A model generated the notes under the pieces. The model made no database searches. It was given only the letters and a program-made list of their open reading frames with translations, and was not told the origin of the DNA. This document shows, in pieces, positions 34,443 through 43,980 of a DNA stretch of 64,000 bases. Within the stretch, counting starts at the first letter, position 1. Each line of letters begins with the position of its first letter. Source of the stretch: Termitomyces sp. T153 (Eukaryota > Basidiomycota > Agaricomycetes > Agaricales > Lyophyllaceae); the NCBI GenBank assembly GCA_018296165.2, contig JACKQL020000014.1:744001-808000 (forward strand), read 5' to 3'. Made by a program: the position numbers and the translations under genes.

Positions 34443-35715
34443 AGGATTGGCTAGTAATCTCATTTTTTGAATAGCACATTGAAACCTTTCAAACTGTTGA
34501 GGTAATGACAGATCCAAGACCTGAGAACATTCCTTAGAACTTCCTATGAATAGATATTATCTATAGCCTCAGCAGCAATCACTGGTTGCATTCACTGGTT
34601 ACATTGAGTTATGCTTCATTATAATTCAAATGCCATAGAAATTTATGACTCACATATGTTTTTTCCTTTCTCTGCTCTCATTGGTGAAATGGTATCCTTG
34701 TATTGCTCTGGTATTACCCTGATTTCCCAAGATTTGAAGGAGAGGCAAGGGATGAGAGAAGCCATTACCCAAATGACATTTGATGTTAAAGAAATACTTG
34801 AAGTCTAAGGTTATACTGAGGGAGTTTACACTTTTAGAATAATGGTCTTTCAAAGTTGGAATTATTGAAGAGGATAAACTGACTTATGCAATTTCAATGA
34901 TTCATGCCACACCTATGGTGAGATGTCAATCCAATGAAACAACTCAAACACTCTGCTGCTATATAGGCTTCTCATAAATTCATGAGAGCACACTATGGGC
35001 ATACTGTACATGATTTGTCATCCCTAGTTTCTCATAAAGGTCTTCTCAATCATATCTGGGATATTGATGTGGCAGTCAGGTCTTTGATTTTGTTTATTCA
35101 TTGCTTGTCTCTTTCACTGTATATTGTATGATATCAATGGACTTCAGCATTTTGTGGCTGTACTGATGGTTCATTTCAATGGTTTCAACTAGGGTCAAGA
35201 AAGGCATGAGGTGCTGTCTCAGCTTGGAATGTAATGCTCCACTTTTCAAACATTAACTGGAATATTCTCCCTTGTTCCACAAGAGTTTACAACCACTAGC
35301 ATAGTAAAAGGAGCTGACAGTAGGAAAGGATGACATTATAGCATACTTGATTTACTTCATGTATGACACCTTGACATTCTGCAAGTTTGAGTATACTGTT
35401 ACCCATGCAGATACAAGTTGTGTTCTTTGAGGTCTTTACCAAATCAGAGAACCACCCAGCATAATTATGTTCATGAAGCCATTGAATTTCTCCTTTACAA
35501 TGCTTAGATTACATCAAGTAAGCTTGACTAGATTATATATCTGGAAGTACTTGTTGTGAATTGAGAAAATATCTGATTACCTATTGGAATCAAAAAGAAT
35601 CATTGTCTAGTAGATAAGATATAAGTAATGTGGGATATTTGTATATTAACACCTCTCTTTTGAACTGATCTTCTCTTTACCAAAAGGGCTGCAAATTGGT
35701 TTTCCAAGTCCACAG
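34443..35715. other. CpG-poor spacer, no gene recognised
   Basis: A 65-codon plus frame at 34611-34808 and scattered shorter frames show no known motif. Likely decayed transposon or pseudogene sequence into which the copia element inserted. Confidence 0.35.
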
Positions 35716-36053
35716 TGTAGAGTAATACGAAGTATAATTAGCCTTAGTGCTCGACACAATAGTGTGCAAACGACTAATATTAACCTGTAGAGTAATACGA
35801 AGTATAATTAGCTACAGGGATAAATGAGTATGAGAGCAATTGAATATATAAGTGAGCTACACACCCTTAGTGCTCGACACGATAGTGTGCAAACGACTAA
35901 GGGTGTGTTTTGGGCACTCGACAATTTTGTGTAGCTGAAATAAGGTTTGATCTGTTGTAAATAAAAGAAAAACATACGTAGTGACCGAAACTGGAAGTAA
36001 GAAATAAATAACATTTACAACTGGGCTTGCGTCAACGTAGTCATGCCTCAACA
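35716..36053 (-). repeat. Copia 3' LTR
   Basis: 338 bp. It contains two copies of a 27-bp block beginning TGTAGAGTAATACGAAGT (35716 and 35786) and two copies of a hairpin block CTTAGT...ACTAAG with inner stem ACAC-GATA-GTGT. The 70-bp outer unit looks like an end duplication. Confidence 0.95.
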
Positions 36054-36062
36054 CTCCCCCTG
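36054..36062 (-). other. Copia polypurine tract
   Basis: On the minus strand GGGGGAG lies immediately upstream of the 3' LTR start TGTTGAGG. This is where plus-strand DNA synthesis would be primed. Confidence 0.7.
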
Positions 36063-36081
36063 ACGAGTTGGACGCTGTGGG

Positions 36082-39000
36082 TCAAAGACCCAATAAGCCA
36101 ACAAGGTGTTCATGAGTAACGCGTGGAAGGGGCTTTGTGAACAGGTCGGCGATATTTTCGGTGGACGGGATATGAGTGAGGGTGATGTCTCCATCGTGGA
36201 TGCGTTCGCGTATGTAGTGGTACTTAATGTCAATGTGCTTGGCGCGTGAGTGGCCCTTCGTAGATTCGGCTAATGCAATTGAAGATTCATTATCGACGTG
36301 GATGTTCACCGGGAGTTGCTGGAGAACGTCGATTTCGGACAGAAAATTATGCATCCAGAGGGCTTGTTGTGTGGCGCACGTTGCAGCGATATATTCGGCC
36401 TCAGTGGTGCTCAACGTTACTGTTGCTTGCCTCTTTGAGCTCCAAGATACCGCTCCCCCGGCCATCATGAACACGTAACCATCTGTTGACCTCCTCGTGT
36501 CTAGGTCTCCCCTGAAGTCCGCATCCGCGTATCCGATTGGTTTGGTGTATGTGTCGTTAGATCTCGAATAGGTGATCTTGTAGTCGAGAGTTCCTTTGAT
36601 ATACCCCAGGACATACTGTAATGCATTCCAGTGGGCTGGTCCCGGATTTGATTGGAACCTAGCGAGTAATCCAATGGCATACGATAAATCGGGTCGTGTG
36701 GCAACCTGAGCCCACATAAGTGAGCCTAGTAGTTTTCGGTACGGCTTGTTGGCCATGAATGTGAGTTCGGCCTCGGTCTTTGGTGACATGGACATCGTAA
36801 GTTGAATGCCTGGAGGCAATGGGGTGGCATGTGGATTACACTTTGTCATGCCAAACCGTTCAAGTACGCGTTTGAGGTAAGCTTTTTGGGACAGCGTTAT
36901 CGCACCTGTATCTGGGTGTCGACTGATGGCCATGCCAACAATGTATGATGGGGTACCCAGGTCTTTGATATCGTAAATGGCAGATAACTCGGCCTTCGCC
37001 TGCTCGGCTCCTTGCTGGGTAGTTGAGACACCAAAGACGTCATCGTTGAATGTGTTGGTAATCGTGTGTTCCCCAGCTAAGGTCCTAGCACGCACACAAG
37101 TGTCCGCACGGGATGTATGGTAGCCAAGGTTTCTGTATGCCTTATCTAGTGTCCAGAACCAATCGCGTCCACCCTGCATCAGTCCATACAGGGTCTTCCT
37201 GAGCTCGATGACTTTACCCTCTCCCCCTGGAAAGCCCTGTGGGACCTTCATGTATACCTGGAAGTCGGGAACGCTGTTCAAGTATGCGGATACAAAATCT
37301 ACTTGCCAAATATGCCAGTTCATCTGTACTGCCACAGCCGCTGATATGCGTATCGATTCCAGCCTGACCACCGCCGCATATGTCTCTTCGTAGTCCTCCC
37401 CCACAACTTGCGAATAGCCCTTTGCCACCAGCCTGGCCTTCCGCCTGACAATGTTGCCCTCTGCATTGTACTTCACCGCATATACCCAACGACACCCAAT
37501 AACCTTCTTCCCTTCTGGCACATCCTTTTGATCCACGACATGGAATACGCCTCGTTCCTTCATGACCCGTAATTCCTCGTCCATCGCAGGTTTCCATAGG
37601 TCTGGTCTGCGCATGGCTTCTTCGAATGTTCTTGGGACAAAGAACTCATCATTTGGGTCGTAGGCATCGTCAAGTAGAGCAAGGAAGGCAAAGGTGTCCT
37701 GGGCAAGGTGAGCCGTCGAGTAGTTAGTCTTCTGTTCACGGATACGTTCAGACCTTTGTGGTTGGGCAGGTTGTGGAGGTGGTTCTTGAGGATCGGTGTC
37801 TGGGGTAGCTTGTGCAGGTGGCGGCGGCGTGGCTGTGGCCTGAGCGCCAATCTCAGGGTCATTTCCAAGATCTGGCATGTCTGTGGTGGGCCTCGTATGG
37901 AGTGGTGCACTCGCATCGTGTATCCTTGGGGCAGTTGGCTGGCGTGGGGTAAGCAGTCCGGGGTCACGGGTCTGAGGGGTGGGTTCAGCTAAGGCAAGTA
38001 GGTTGTCGTCATTTTCGAAAGTGGTAAGTAGCCTATGCCCTGTGCCCTCATCAAAGATCACATCACGGGATGTGATGATGGTTCTGGTTGCACGGTCAAA
38101 CAGCTTGTAACCGCTGACTGAGTAGCCCACCAGGACGCATTTTACCGATCTCGCATCCAGTTTTGACTTTACCAGCTCCTCTGGGACCTTGGCGAAGGCA
38201 ACACACCCAAATGGTTGAAGGTGAGCCACATTTTGCCTCCTGCGGCTCCATGCTTCTTCGGGTACCTTGTCAGGTTGACGTGCAGAGGGGAGGCGGTTGC
38301 GTGTGTACACCTGGGTTGCTGCGGCCTCTGCCCACAAGTCCTTGGGCAGGCCACTCTCAGCCAACATGCACCGTACTCCTTCGATCACCGTGCGTATCGA
38401 GCGCTCCGCAAGACCATTCTGGGCATGGGCATATGGTGTGGTAATGTTGAGTATTATCCCGTGCTTTCCACAGTATTCTTGCCACAACTCATTCACCCAT
38501 TCTCGTCCCGCGTCCACACGTATTGCTAGCAGCTTTTGACCTGTCTGCCATTCAGACTCTGCATGGTATAGTACCAGGGCTTTCAGAGTAGTGGAGGCAT
38601 CCTTCCTGGACAAGAAGTACGCTGCTAGATGGGAGGTATGGCCGTCAACAACGATCATCATGTAGGTAGCGCCGCCTATAGATTGTGTACTAGCTGGGCC
38701 CCATAAGTCAAGGTGGATACACTCATTTGGGGCTTTTTCACGTTCATGTGTGCCGTCGTATGGCCGGGCTACGTGTTTCCCATATACACAATCCTCGCAC
38801 AGGCCTTTTACCTCCAGATCTCCTTTGACTCCGATGCTATCAACTAGCCCCTTTTGCACTAGTTGCCTGATGCTGTGGACACTCGCGTGTGAGAACCGCC
38901 TGTGCCAGCCGTCGAGATCAACTGGTTTGTTGAGAGATGACGCCACCATGGCCCTGGCCTGTGGTGTGTGGTCCGCGTTGAGGATTTTCAGGATGTACAT

Positions 39001-40347
39001 GCCACCAGCACCTTGACCGGTTAGTACTTCCCTCCCGTCAGGGTCGAAGAATACTACCTTCCCCTTGGCAAACATAACCGTAAATCCTGCCTTATCAAAG
39101 CGTCCAATGGATACAAGATTTGCAGATAGGTCTGGTGTGTATAGGGCATTGTGGAACACAAGCTCTAGGGTGCCCCGGCTGGTCTGGATTCTTTTTCTGA
39201 CTGTTCCCTGTCCTATAATACGGAAGGTACCATCCTGCGTCGCAGCTCTGCCTTCTCTTGGCTGTGTGAGTTCCGTATATTCAGCAAAGTCATCACGTCT
39301 AACAAAGCAGTGGTCGCTGGCACCTGAGTCCGCAAAGGTTGGGATAGGGGTGTCGATCTGGAGTGCGTATGAGTTCAGTGGGTTTGTCTCATTTGCTTTT
39401 TGATCGGTTTTGCAGGGTATAACTTGCGCGGCAAGAGCATACGTGACTTGTGGCGGGTCATCGGTAGCGGTTGTGATTGCTAAGTTGGCTGTCGGTACGT
39501 TGTTGGTGTTGGCGTTTTGATTTGCGAGTGTGGCTAGTGCACTGTCCCTATTTCGAAAGTTAGGAGGAAACTGTCCCTCCTTCCCTCCGCCCTTCCAATA
39601 ACAGTTCTCCTGCAAGTGTCCCGTGCGTTTACAGTTAGGATTGGTGCAGACGAGTTTGGGTCTCTGGGGTTTTGTGGAGGCTGCGAGTGCTGTGACTGAA
39701 GAGTTTGTTTGTTTTTGAGCTTTTAAGCGTTCCCAATGTATGGTGAGCCCAGCAATCAGGTCGTTCGACGTTTTTGTGGAGTACTGACTAGCGACAACAA
39801 CATTCCAGGATTCGGGTAAGGAATTCATGACTATTGTCCTGAATGTAGCGTCGCTGATAATCGCGCCTTTTTCAGTTGCCTCCTCCCATTTTGTACGCAG
39901 ATCTCTAATATGGGCAGGGAAATCTCCTCCGTCCGCAAGCATTGTGGCGCGCAATAAATTTTCGGCCCCCATTGCAGCAAGTTCGGATATAGTGCCGTAA
40001 TTCGTGGTGAGCTGTTCCCAAGCATCGGCCGCTGTTCCATCCATCCTAATGCCTAACCCGGTTGGGTTTTTGCAGTTGTAGATGATTAGGGCCAGTGTCC
40101 ATGCATCACGAATGTCCCACTCTTCTGCCGATGGGATCAGGGATGGCCATTCTGTCGCAGCTGTAGCTGGTTCGACTTTGATGGAACCCTCACTGGCTGG
40201 GTTTTTAATTGTGCCGTCGAGATATCCTCGTGCTCCGCGAGCACGCGCCGCGATGATAATTCGCTTTTTGAACTGTCCGAAGTTGGTACCATCAAACTGA
40301 AGATTTTCGGGGAAGATAGGTGGGTTTGCGGAGCTCGGAGTAGCCAT
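36082..40347 (-). CDS. Ty1/copia Gag-Pol polyprotein, 1421 aa
   Basis: One open frame from ATG 40347, 108 bp after the 5' LTR. Gag occupies about 1-330, with a zinc knuckle at 234-249 (C-TNPN-C-KRTG-H-LQEN-C). Protease: DSGAS near 340. Integrase: zinc-binding H482/H487-C517/C520, then the DDE triad D547 (HLDLWG), D612 (IRVDAG) and E648 (NGLAERS). Reverse transcriptase about 925-1170, with WQVDFVSAYLN and the catalytic box FNDD instead of YVDD (fungal copias often have YNDD). RNase H about 1260-1400, with GYADADF, STTEAEYIA and HVDNESS, and the usual ending DLFTKPLP. No frameshift or stop is present, and the length is normal. It should make virus-like particles and copy the element through an RNA intermediate. 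Confidence 0.97.
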   Translation of the reverse strand: MATPSSANPPIFPENLQFDGTNFGQFKKRIIIAARARGARGYLDGTIKNPASEGSIKVEPATAATEWPSLIPSAEEWDIRDAWTLALIIYNCKNPTGLGIRMDGTAADAWEQLTTNYGTISELAAMGAENLLRATMLADGGDFPAHIRDLRTKWEEATEKGAIISDATFRTIVMNSLPESWNVVVASQYSTKTSNDLIAGLTIHWERLKAQKQTNSSVTALAASTKPQRPKLVCTNPNCKRTGHLQENCYWKGGGKEGQFPPNFRNRDSALATLANQNANTNNVPTANLAITTATDDPPQVTYALAAQVIPCKTDQKANETNPLNSYALQIDTPIPTFADSGASDHCFVRRDDFAEYTELTQPREGRAATQDGTFRIIGQGTVRKRIQTSRGTLELVFHNALYTPDLSANLVSIGRFDKAGFTVMFAKGKVVFFDPDGREVLTGQGAGGMYILKILNADHTPQARAMVASSLNKPVDLDGWHRRFSHASVHSIRQLVQKGLVDSIGVKGDLEVKGLCEDCVYGKHVARPYDGTHEREKAPNECIHLDLWGPASTQSIGGATYMMIVVDGHTSHLAAYFLSRKDASTTLKALVLYHAESEWQTGQKLLAIRVDAGREWVNELWQEYCGKHGIILNITTPYAHAQNGLAERSIRTVIEGVRCMLAESGLPKDLWAEAAATQVYTRNRLPSARQPDKVPEEAWSRRRQNVAHLQPFGCVAFAKVPEELVKSKLDARSVKCVLVGYSVSGYKLFDRATRTIITSRDVIFDEGTGHRLLTTFENDDNLLALAEPTPQTRDPGLLTPRQPTAPRIHDASAPLHTRPTTDMPDLGNDPEIGAQATATPPPPAQATPDTDPQEPPPQPAQPQRSERIREQKTNYSTAHLAQDTFAFLALLDDAYDPNDEFFVPRTFEEAMRRPDLWKPAMDEELRVMKERGVFHVVDQKDVPEGKKVIGCRWVYAVKYNAEGNIVRRKARLVAKGYSQVVGEDYEETYAAVVRLESIRISAAVAVQMNWHIWQVDFVSAYLNSVPDFQVYMKVPQGFPGGEGKVIELRKTLYGLMQGGRDWFWTLDKAYRNLGYHTSRADTCVRARTLAGEHTITNTFNDDVFGVSTTQQGAEQAKAELSAIYDIKDLGTPSYIVGMAISRHPDTGAITLSQKAYLKRVLERFGMTKCNPHATPLPPGIQLTMSMSPKTEAELTFMANKPYRKLLGSLMWAQVATRPDLSYAIGLLARFQSNPGPAHWNALQYVLGYIKGTLDYKITYSRSNDTYTKPIGYADADFRGDLDTRRSTDGYVFMMAGGAVSWSSKRQATVTLSTTEAEYIAATCATQQALWMHNFLSEIDVLQQLPVNIHVDNESSIALAESTKGHSRAKHIDIKYHYIRERIHDGDITLTHIPSTENIADLFTKPLPRVTHEHLVGLLGL

Positions 40348-40455
40348 TTTTAATCAGTGTGGAGTTGTGTCTTAGGTGTACTTTGGTAGTGTGTGTTCGA
40401 GTCGTTTTCTCGTGCCTCGTATTCTGACTGGGAGCGGGAGCGGGGCCCGATAACC

Positions 40456-40793
40456 TGTAGAGTAATACGAAGTATAATTAGCCTTAGTGCTCGACACGAT
40501 AGTGTGCAAACGACTAATATTAACCTGTAGAGTAATACGAAGTATAATTAGCTACAGGGATAAATGAGTATGAGAGCAATTGAATATATAAGTGAGCTAC
40601 ACACCCTTAGTGCTCGATACGATAGTGTGCAAACGACTAAGGGTGTGTTTTGGGCACTCGACAATTTTGTGTAGCTGAAATAAGGTTTGATCTGTTGTAA
40701 ATAAAAGAAAAACATACGTAGTGACCGAAACTGGAAGTAAGAAATAAATAACATTTACAACTGGGCTTGCGTCAACGTAGTCATGCCTCAACA
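40456..40793 (-). repeat. Copia 5' LTR
   Basis: 338 bp, same internal duplication (40456 and 40526). A TATA-like TTATATATTC lies near 40590 on the minus strand. It is followed on minus by the primer site at 40455-40442. Confidence 0.95.
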
Positions 40794-40798
40794 CACAG

Positions 40799-43700
40799 CA
40801 ATAGGAAGCAGGTAGAGGCAGAGCTGTGCAGAGAGAGGCTATCAGGAGACCATTCCAGTTTGGACCCCTTTCATAATTCCTGGATTCTGGACTCATTTCT
40901 CATTGTCAGCCTCCCATCTCCTACTTTGTGATACTTCTAAACCAGGGCTTTCTAATTGCACTAGTCTCACTCATCACATGCTCTGATGTCTAAGAGCAAA
41001 GCCTTTATCATGGATTATATTTTAGGACTCCTGGAAAAGTAGCTGTGCCTATGCAACAACTCTGGGAAAAATTGTGCTGACTAAGAATTTCCAGCACTGA
41101 CCAATGCTGATGAATAATCACTCATTCAAAGTAATGAAATTGGAGTTGACTGCTTTGTCACTCTTCAAATACATTTTTTTCAAAAAAAAATACAGTTGTT
41201 TGCATCCTCATTGTCCCATCCCTCTGTAAAGCTTGCTACATCACTATCACCCACTTTTCCTTGCTCAAGATCCTCTTCCTCTTTGTCTTCCTTCTCCCAT
41301 TCTGGTTTCATACTGTCCAGACAGATCATAGGATCCCATTCAACATTGGGATCCTCTTGACCATTGGTGGTTCTTTGATCAACAGGTGTCTCTTCAATGA
41401 TCAGGTCAACAGATTGTTTTTTGGGATTGATTTCCTGTAGAATTTTCTGATTTCACAATCTTGAGATGTTTCATTGAGTTTTGGGCTTTTGTTCTTGACA
41501 TTTATCGGACATTATCACAGATAATGGGTCAAGGTGGGCCACATATCTCCAATTTTTCTCTGATGGATCTGCTTGTTCAAATTTTCCCAGACTCTGATAT
41601 CATAATCTACTCTGCAAAAGGAGTTGATTGCACACTTTTTTGAGATTTTTGGGATTTTTTGGCATTCCAGTTAAATTTTGGAGCATGCAAGAAATTTTTG
41701 ACCATTTCCGGACAATTGGCTTGTGGAATCATACTCAATTTAAGTCCTAAGATACTGTACAAACATACAAACACTTAGATATTAAATCCAAAAGGTTATG
41801 ATGGTAGGAAAATTGGTTGCATGAACTTGTTGACTTTGCTTGTCCATGACTGTAGGCTGGTCTTCCATAGGACCAGTCTTGGCACTATTCCTGCCTAATT
41901 TTGGCCTTTTCCCACCTACCTGTCTGTGCCATCATTTGTGATCATTTTGGGACTTAATAGTGCTTTGAGAGACTAAATACACACATTGTTTTTAGGGACT
42001 TAATCAGTGGAATGTTTCAAGGAAGTTATGCAGAGGTTTGCTGGCTTTGATGGCTGATTTTGGATCATGATCCTCAATTGCTGTCTTGGCCTAAGCACTG
42101 CCATGAACTTGGCTCTTTGTCAGCATATGATTGATCTCTTTTTGATCACTGCAATTCTGTGGCTGTAATTCTATATAACCCAGCATGATTTTATCCCAAT
42201 TATTTATTTAGATATTTCCTTTTTGTTAGCAATATGTGGTGCTGGTCACAGATTCACAAAAAACAGTATTTGTTGATATTATTAATCTTGTGTTTATTCT
42301 ATCTGGATCAGGTAACGCACTTCATGAGAAAGATTTGGACTATCCATAATTAATAATTGTCCAGCTGCTTTTGGCATGGAAATTCATGGCACATCATTGG
42401 GATATAAGATCCATGTGTCATCATTTTTGAGATAGTATGCCTCAATCAACAATCTCCTGCCTTGGACATCTGGATCAGGAGTGGCTAGGGAAAGCTCAAA
42501 GATGATTGATGTTACCCTTGACTGGAACACAGTGGATGCTGAGCATGAAGGTATTGATCTTTCTTCAAAGATGTTATCCTGCCAACATCTAAAACAGATA
42601 CAGAAGCAGCAATCCAAATAATCCATCTATTTCCCATCCACCTGAGACATCCAGAGACCAACCATTGTTTGAGGCACAGGATGAATATCCCATCTGATCA
42701 TGCAAGTCTGAAAAGGGTGAGAAGATATGGGTGCTAAAGTGTCATCTATGAAATCAATCAATGGGTGTCTTATGGAGGGCTACTGAGGCAATTCAAGTTT
42801 TCAGATGTAAGCTAAGTATACAATGGCATCTATGCAATCAATTTACCTACATCCAAGTTTTCCCATGTGATTATTGTGTGATTTGATTTGTTCAGTAAGT
42901 ATTGACAATTTTTTAATAAACAAAGTGAATGAATTTGAATTTCCAGGATGAAATGGCACATAATAGAAATTGACTTATATAAGCATGACCAAGAATGCTG
43001 CAGTGCCAGCAATTCCAAGGAAATCTTGCTTTCACAAAGTTGTTCCAGACTGAATACACTCATATGAAACAGTGACTCCACACTTTTTAAAGATATTGGT
43101 GTGCCTAGATCTGAGTCATCATATAACACCAATCATAGATCCATTGGTCTAGCATCCTTTTTTCAATGTGAGTCCCTCATTGCTGTGGCACTTATAACCA
43201 TATATCTCAGACAGGTGGCTTCCAACAGACCCCCTCAGAGTCTGACTCTGTGTATGAACCACAAAAAAGTTACACAAACCACACAATGAACAAATCACAT
43301 CTCAGTAATATGCTCCTTGTTCCCATTTCTTAGTATATCATCAGAGAATCTTTTAGTTTTGCCAAGAAGGTTTTAACAAGCTATGGATAAGGAGTTTCCA
43401 AATTAGTGATTGCTTCAACAACCAGGCCCTTGTCAACAACAGGTTACTCATTGAAGTAACCCTTCTGACCTACAAGGACCAAATACTCAACAATTACTGC
43501 ACTAATGACCTTGCAGTGCTTTTTGCACAAAGCTTTGCTGTATTAGTAATGTCAGGACCTCAGCTGGATGAAATATACTTTCCCAGGATTAATCCAAGCA
43601 GACAGATTTATGTTGATTTTTTGGCTTTTGCATCTCAAAGTGATATGGATAGTGGGAATCTTGACAATGAAGGAAGCAGAAGTTCATGTGGTCTAGATGT

Positions 43701-43980
43701 CCCCAGAAATAATATGAGAAGGATGATACAGGTGCAAGTAGTGAAATGCAGAACCTCTGTCACAAGAATAATGATGACACTTCAGCAGGTGGCAACACCA
43801 GCAACTCAAATCACAAAGCAAGTGGCAAGAAAAGGGATAATACTTTCCATCTCAGGGGGAGTAGCAGTGGCAGCCCAGGTGGCAATGATACTACATTCCA
43901 TCCAGAGTTCATTCTCTTGTTCTTGGGAGCTGTCAATGTACAGTCAGACAACACTCAAGAACCTTTTACCTTCCAGAGTA
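40799..43980. other. CpG-poor sequence without recognised gene
   Basis: About 3.2 kb. A plus frame at 43516-43998 (160 codons) and minus frames at 42384-43132 show no family motif. The segment 41028-41200 is a decayed direct repeat of 46712-46900. Confidence 0.4.
41028..41200 (+). repeat. Decayed copy of a direct repeat also at 46712-46900
   Basis: ACTCCTGGAAAAGTAGCTG...TTGTGCTGACTAA... ending in a T run and A run matches ACTCCTGGGAAAGTGGCTG...TTGTGCTGACTAA at 46722 onward. The GCGACGAC of the right copy is GCAACAAC here, a CpG-to-CpA change. The repeated unit belongs to an element I cannot name. Confidence 0.55.

Larger units (their letters stand above)
35716..40793 (-). mobile_element. Full-length Ty1/copia retrotransposon
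   Basis: 5078 bp with two 338-bp LTRs (35716-36053, 40456-40793), TG...CA ends, and target duplication CACAG at 35711-35715 and 40794-40798. Orientation is minus. The LTRs differ at two positions by eye (a CG/CA at the first hairpin and a C/T at the second), so insertion is recent. On the minus strand the primer site GGTTATCGGGCCCC starts directly after the 5' LTR, and a purine tract GGGGGAG ends directly at the 3' LTR. One uninterrupted gag-pol frame fills the interior. All parts needed for autonomous transposition appear present. Confidence 0.96.

Noticed and set aside
36227..40300. Several plus-strand frames of 60-110 codons within the copia element
   Set aside because: All are antisense shadows of the intact 1421-codon polyprotein.
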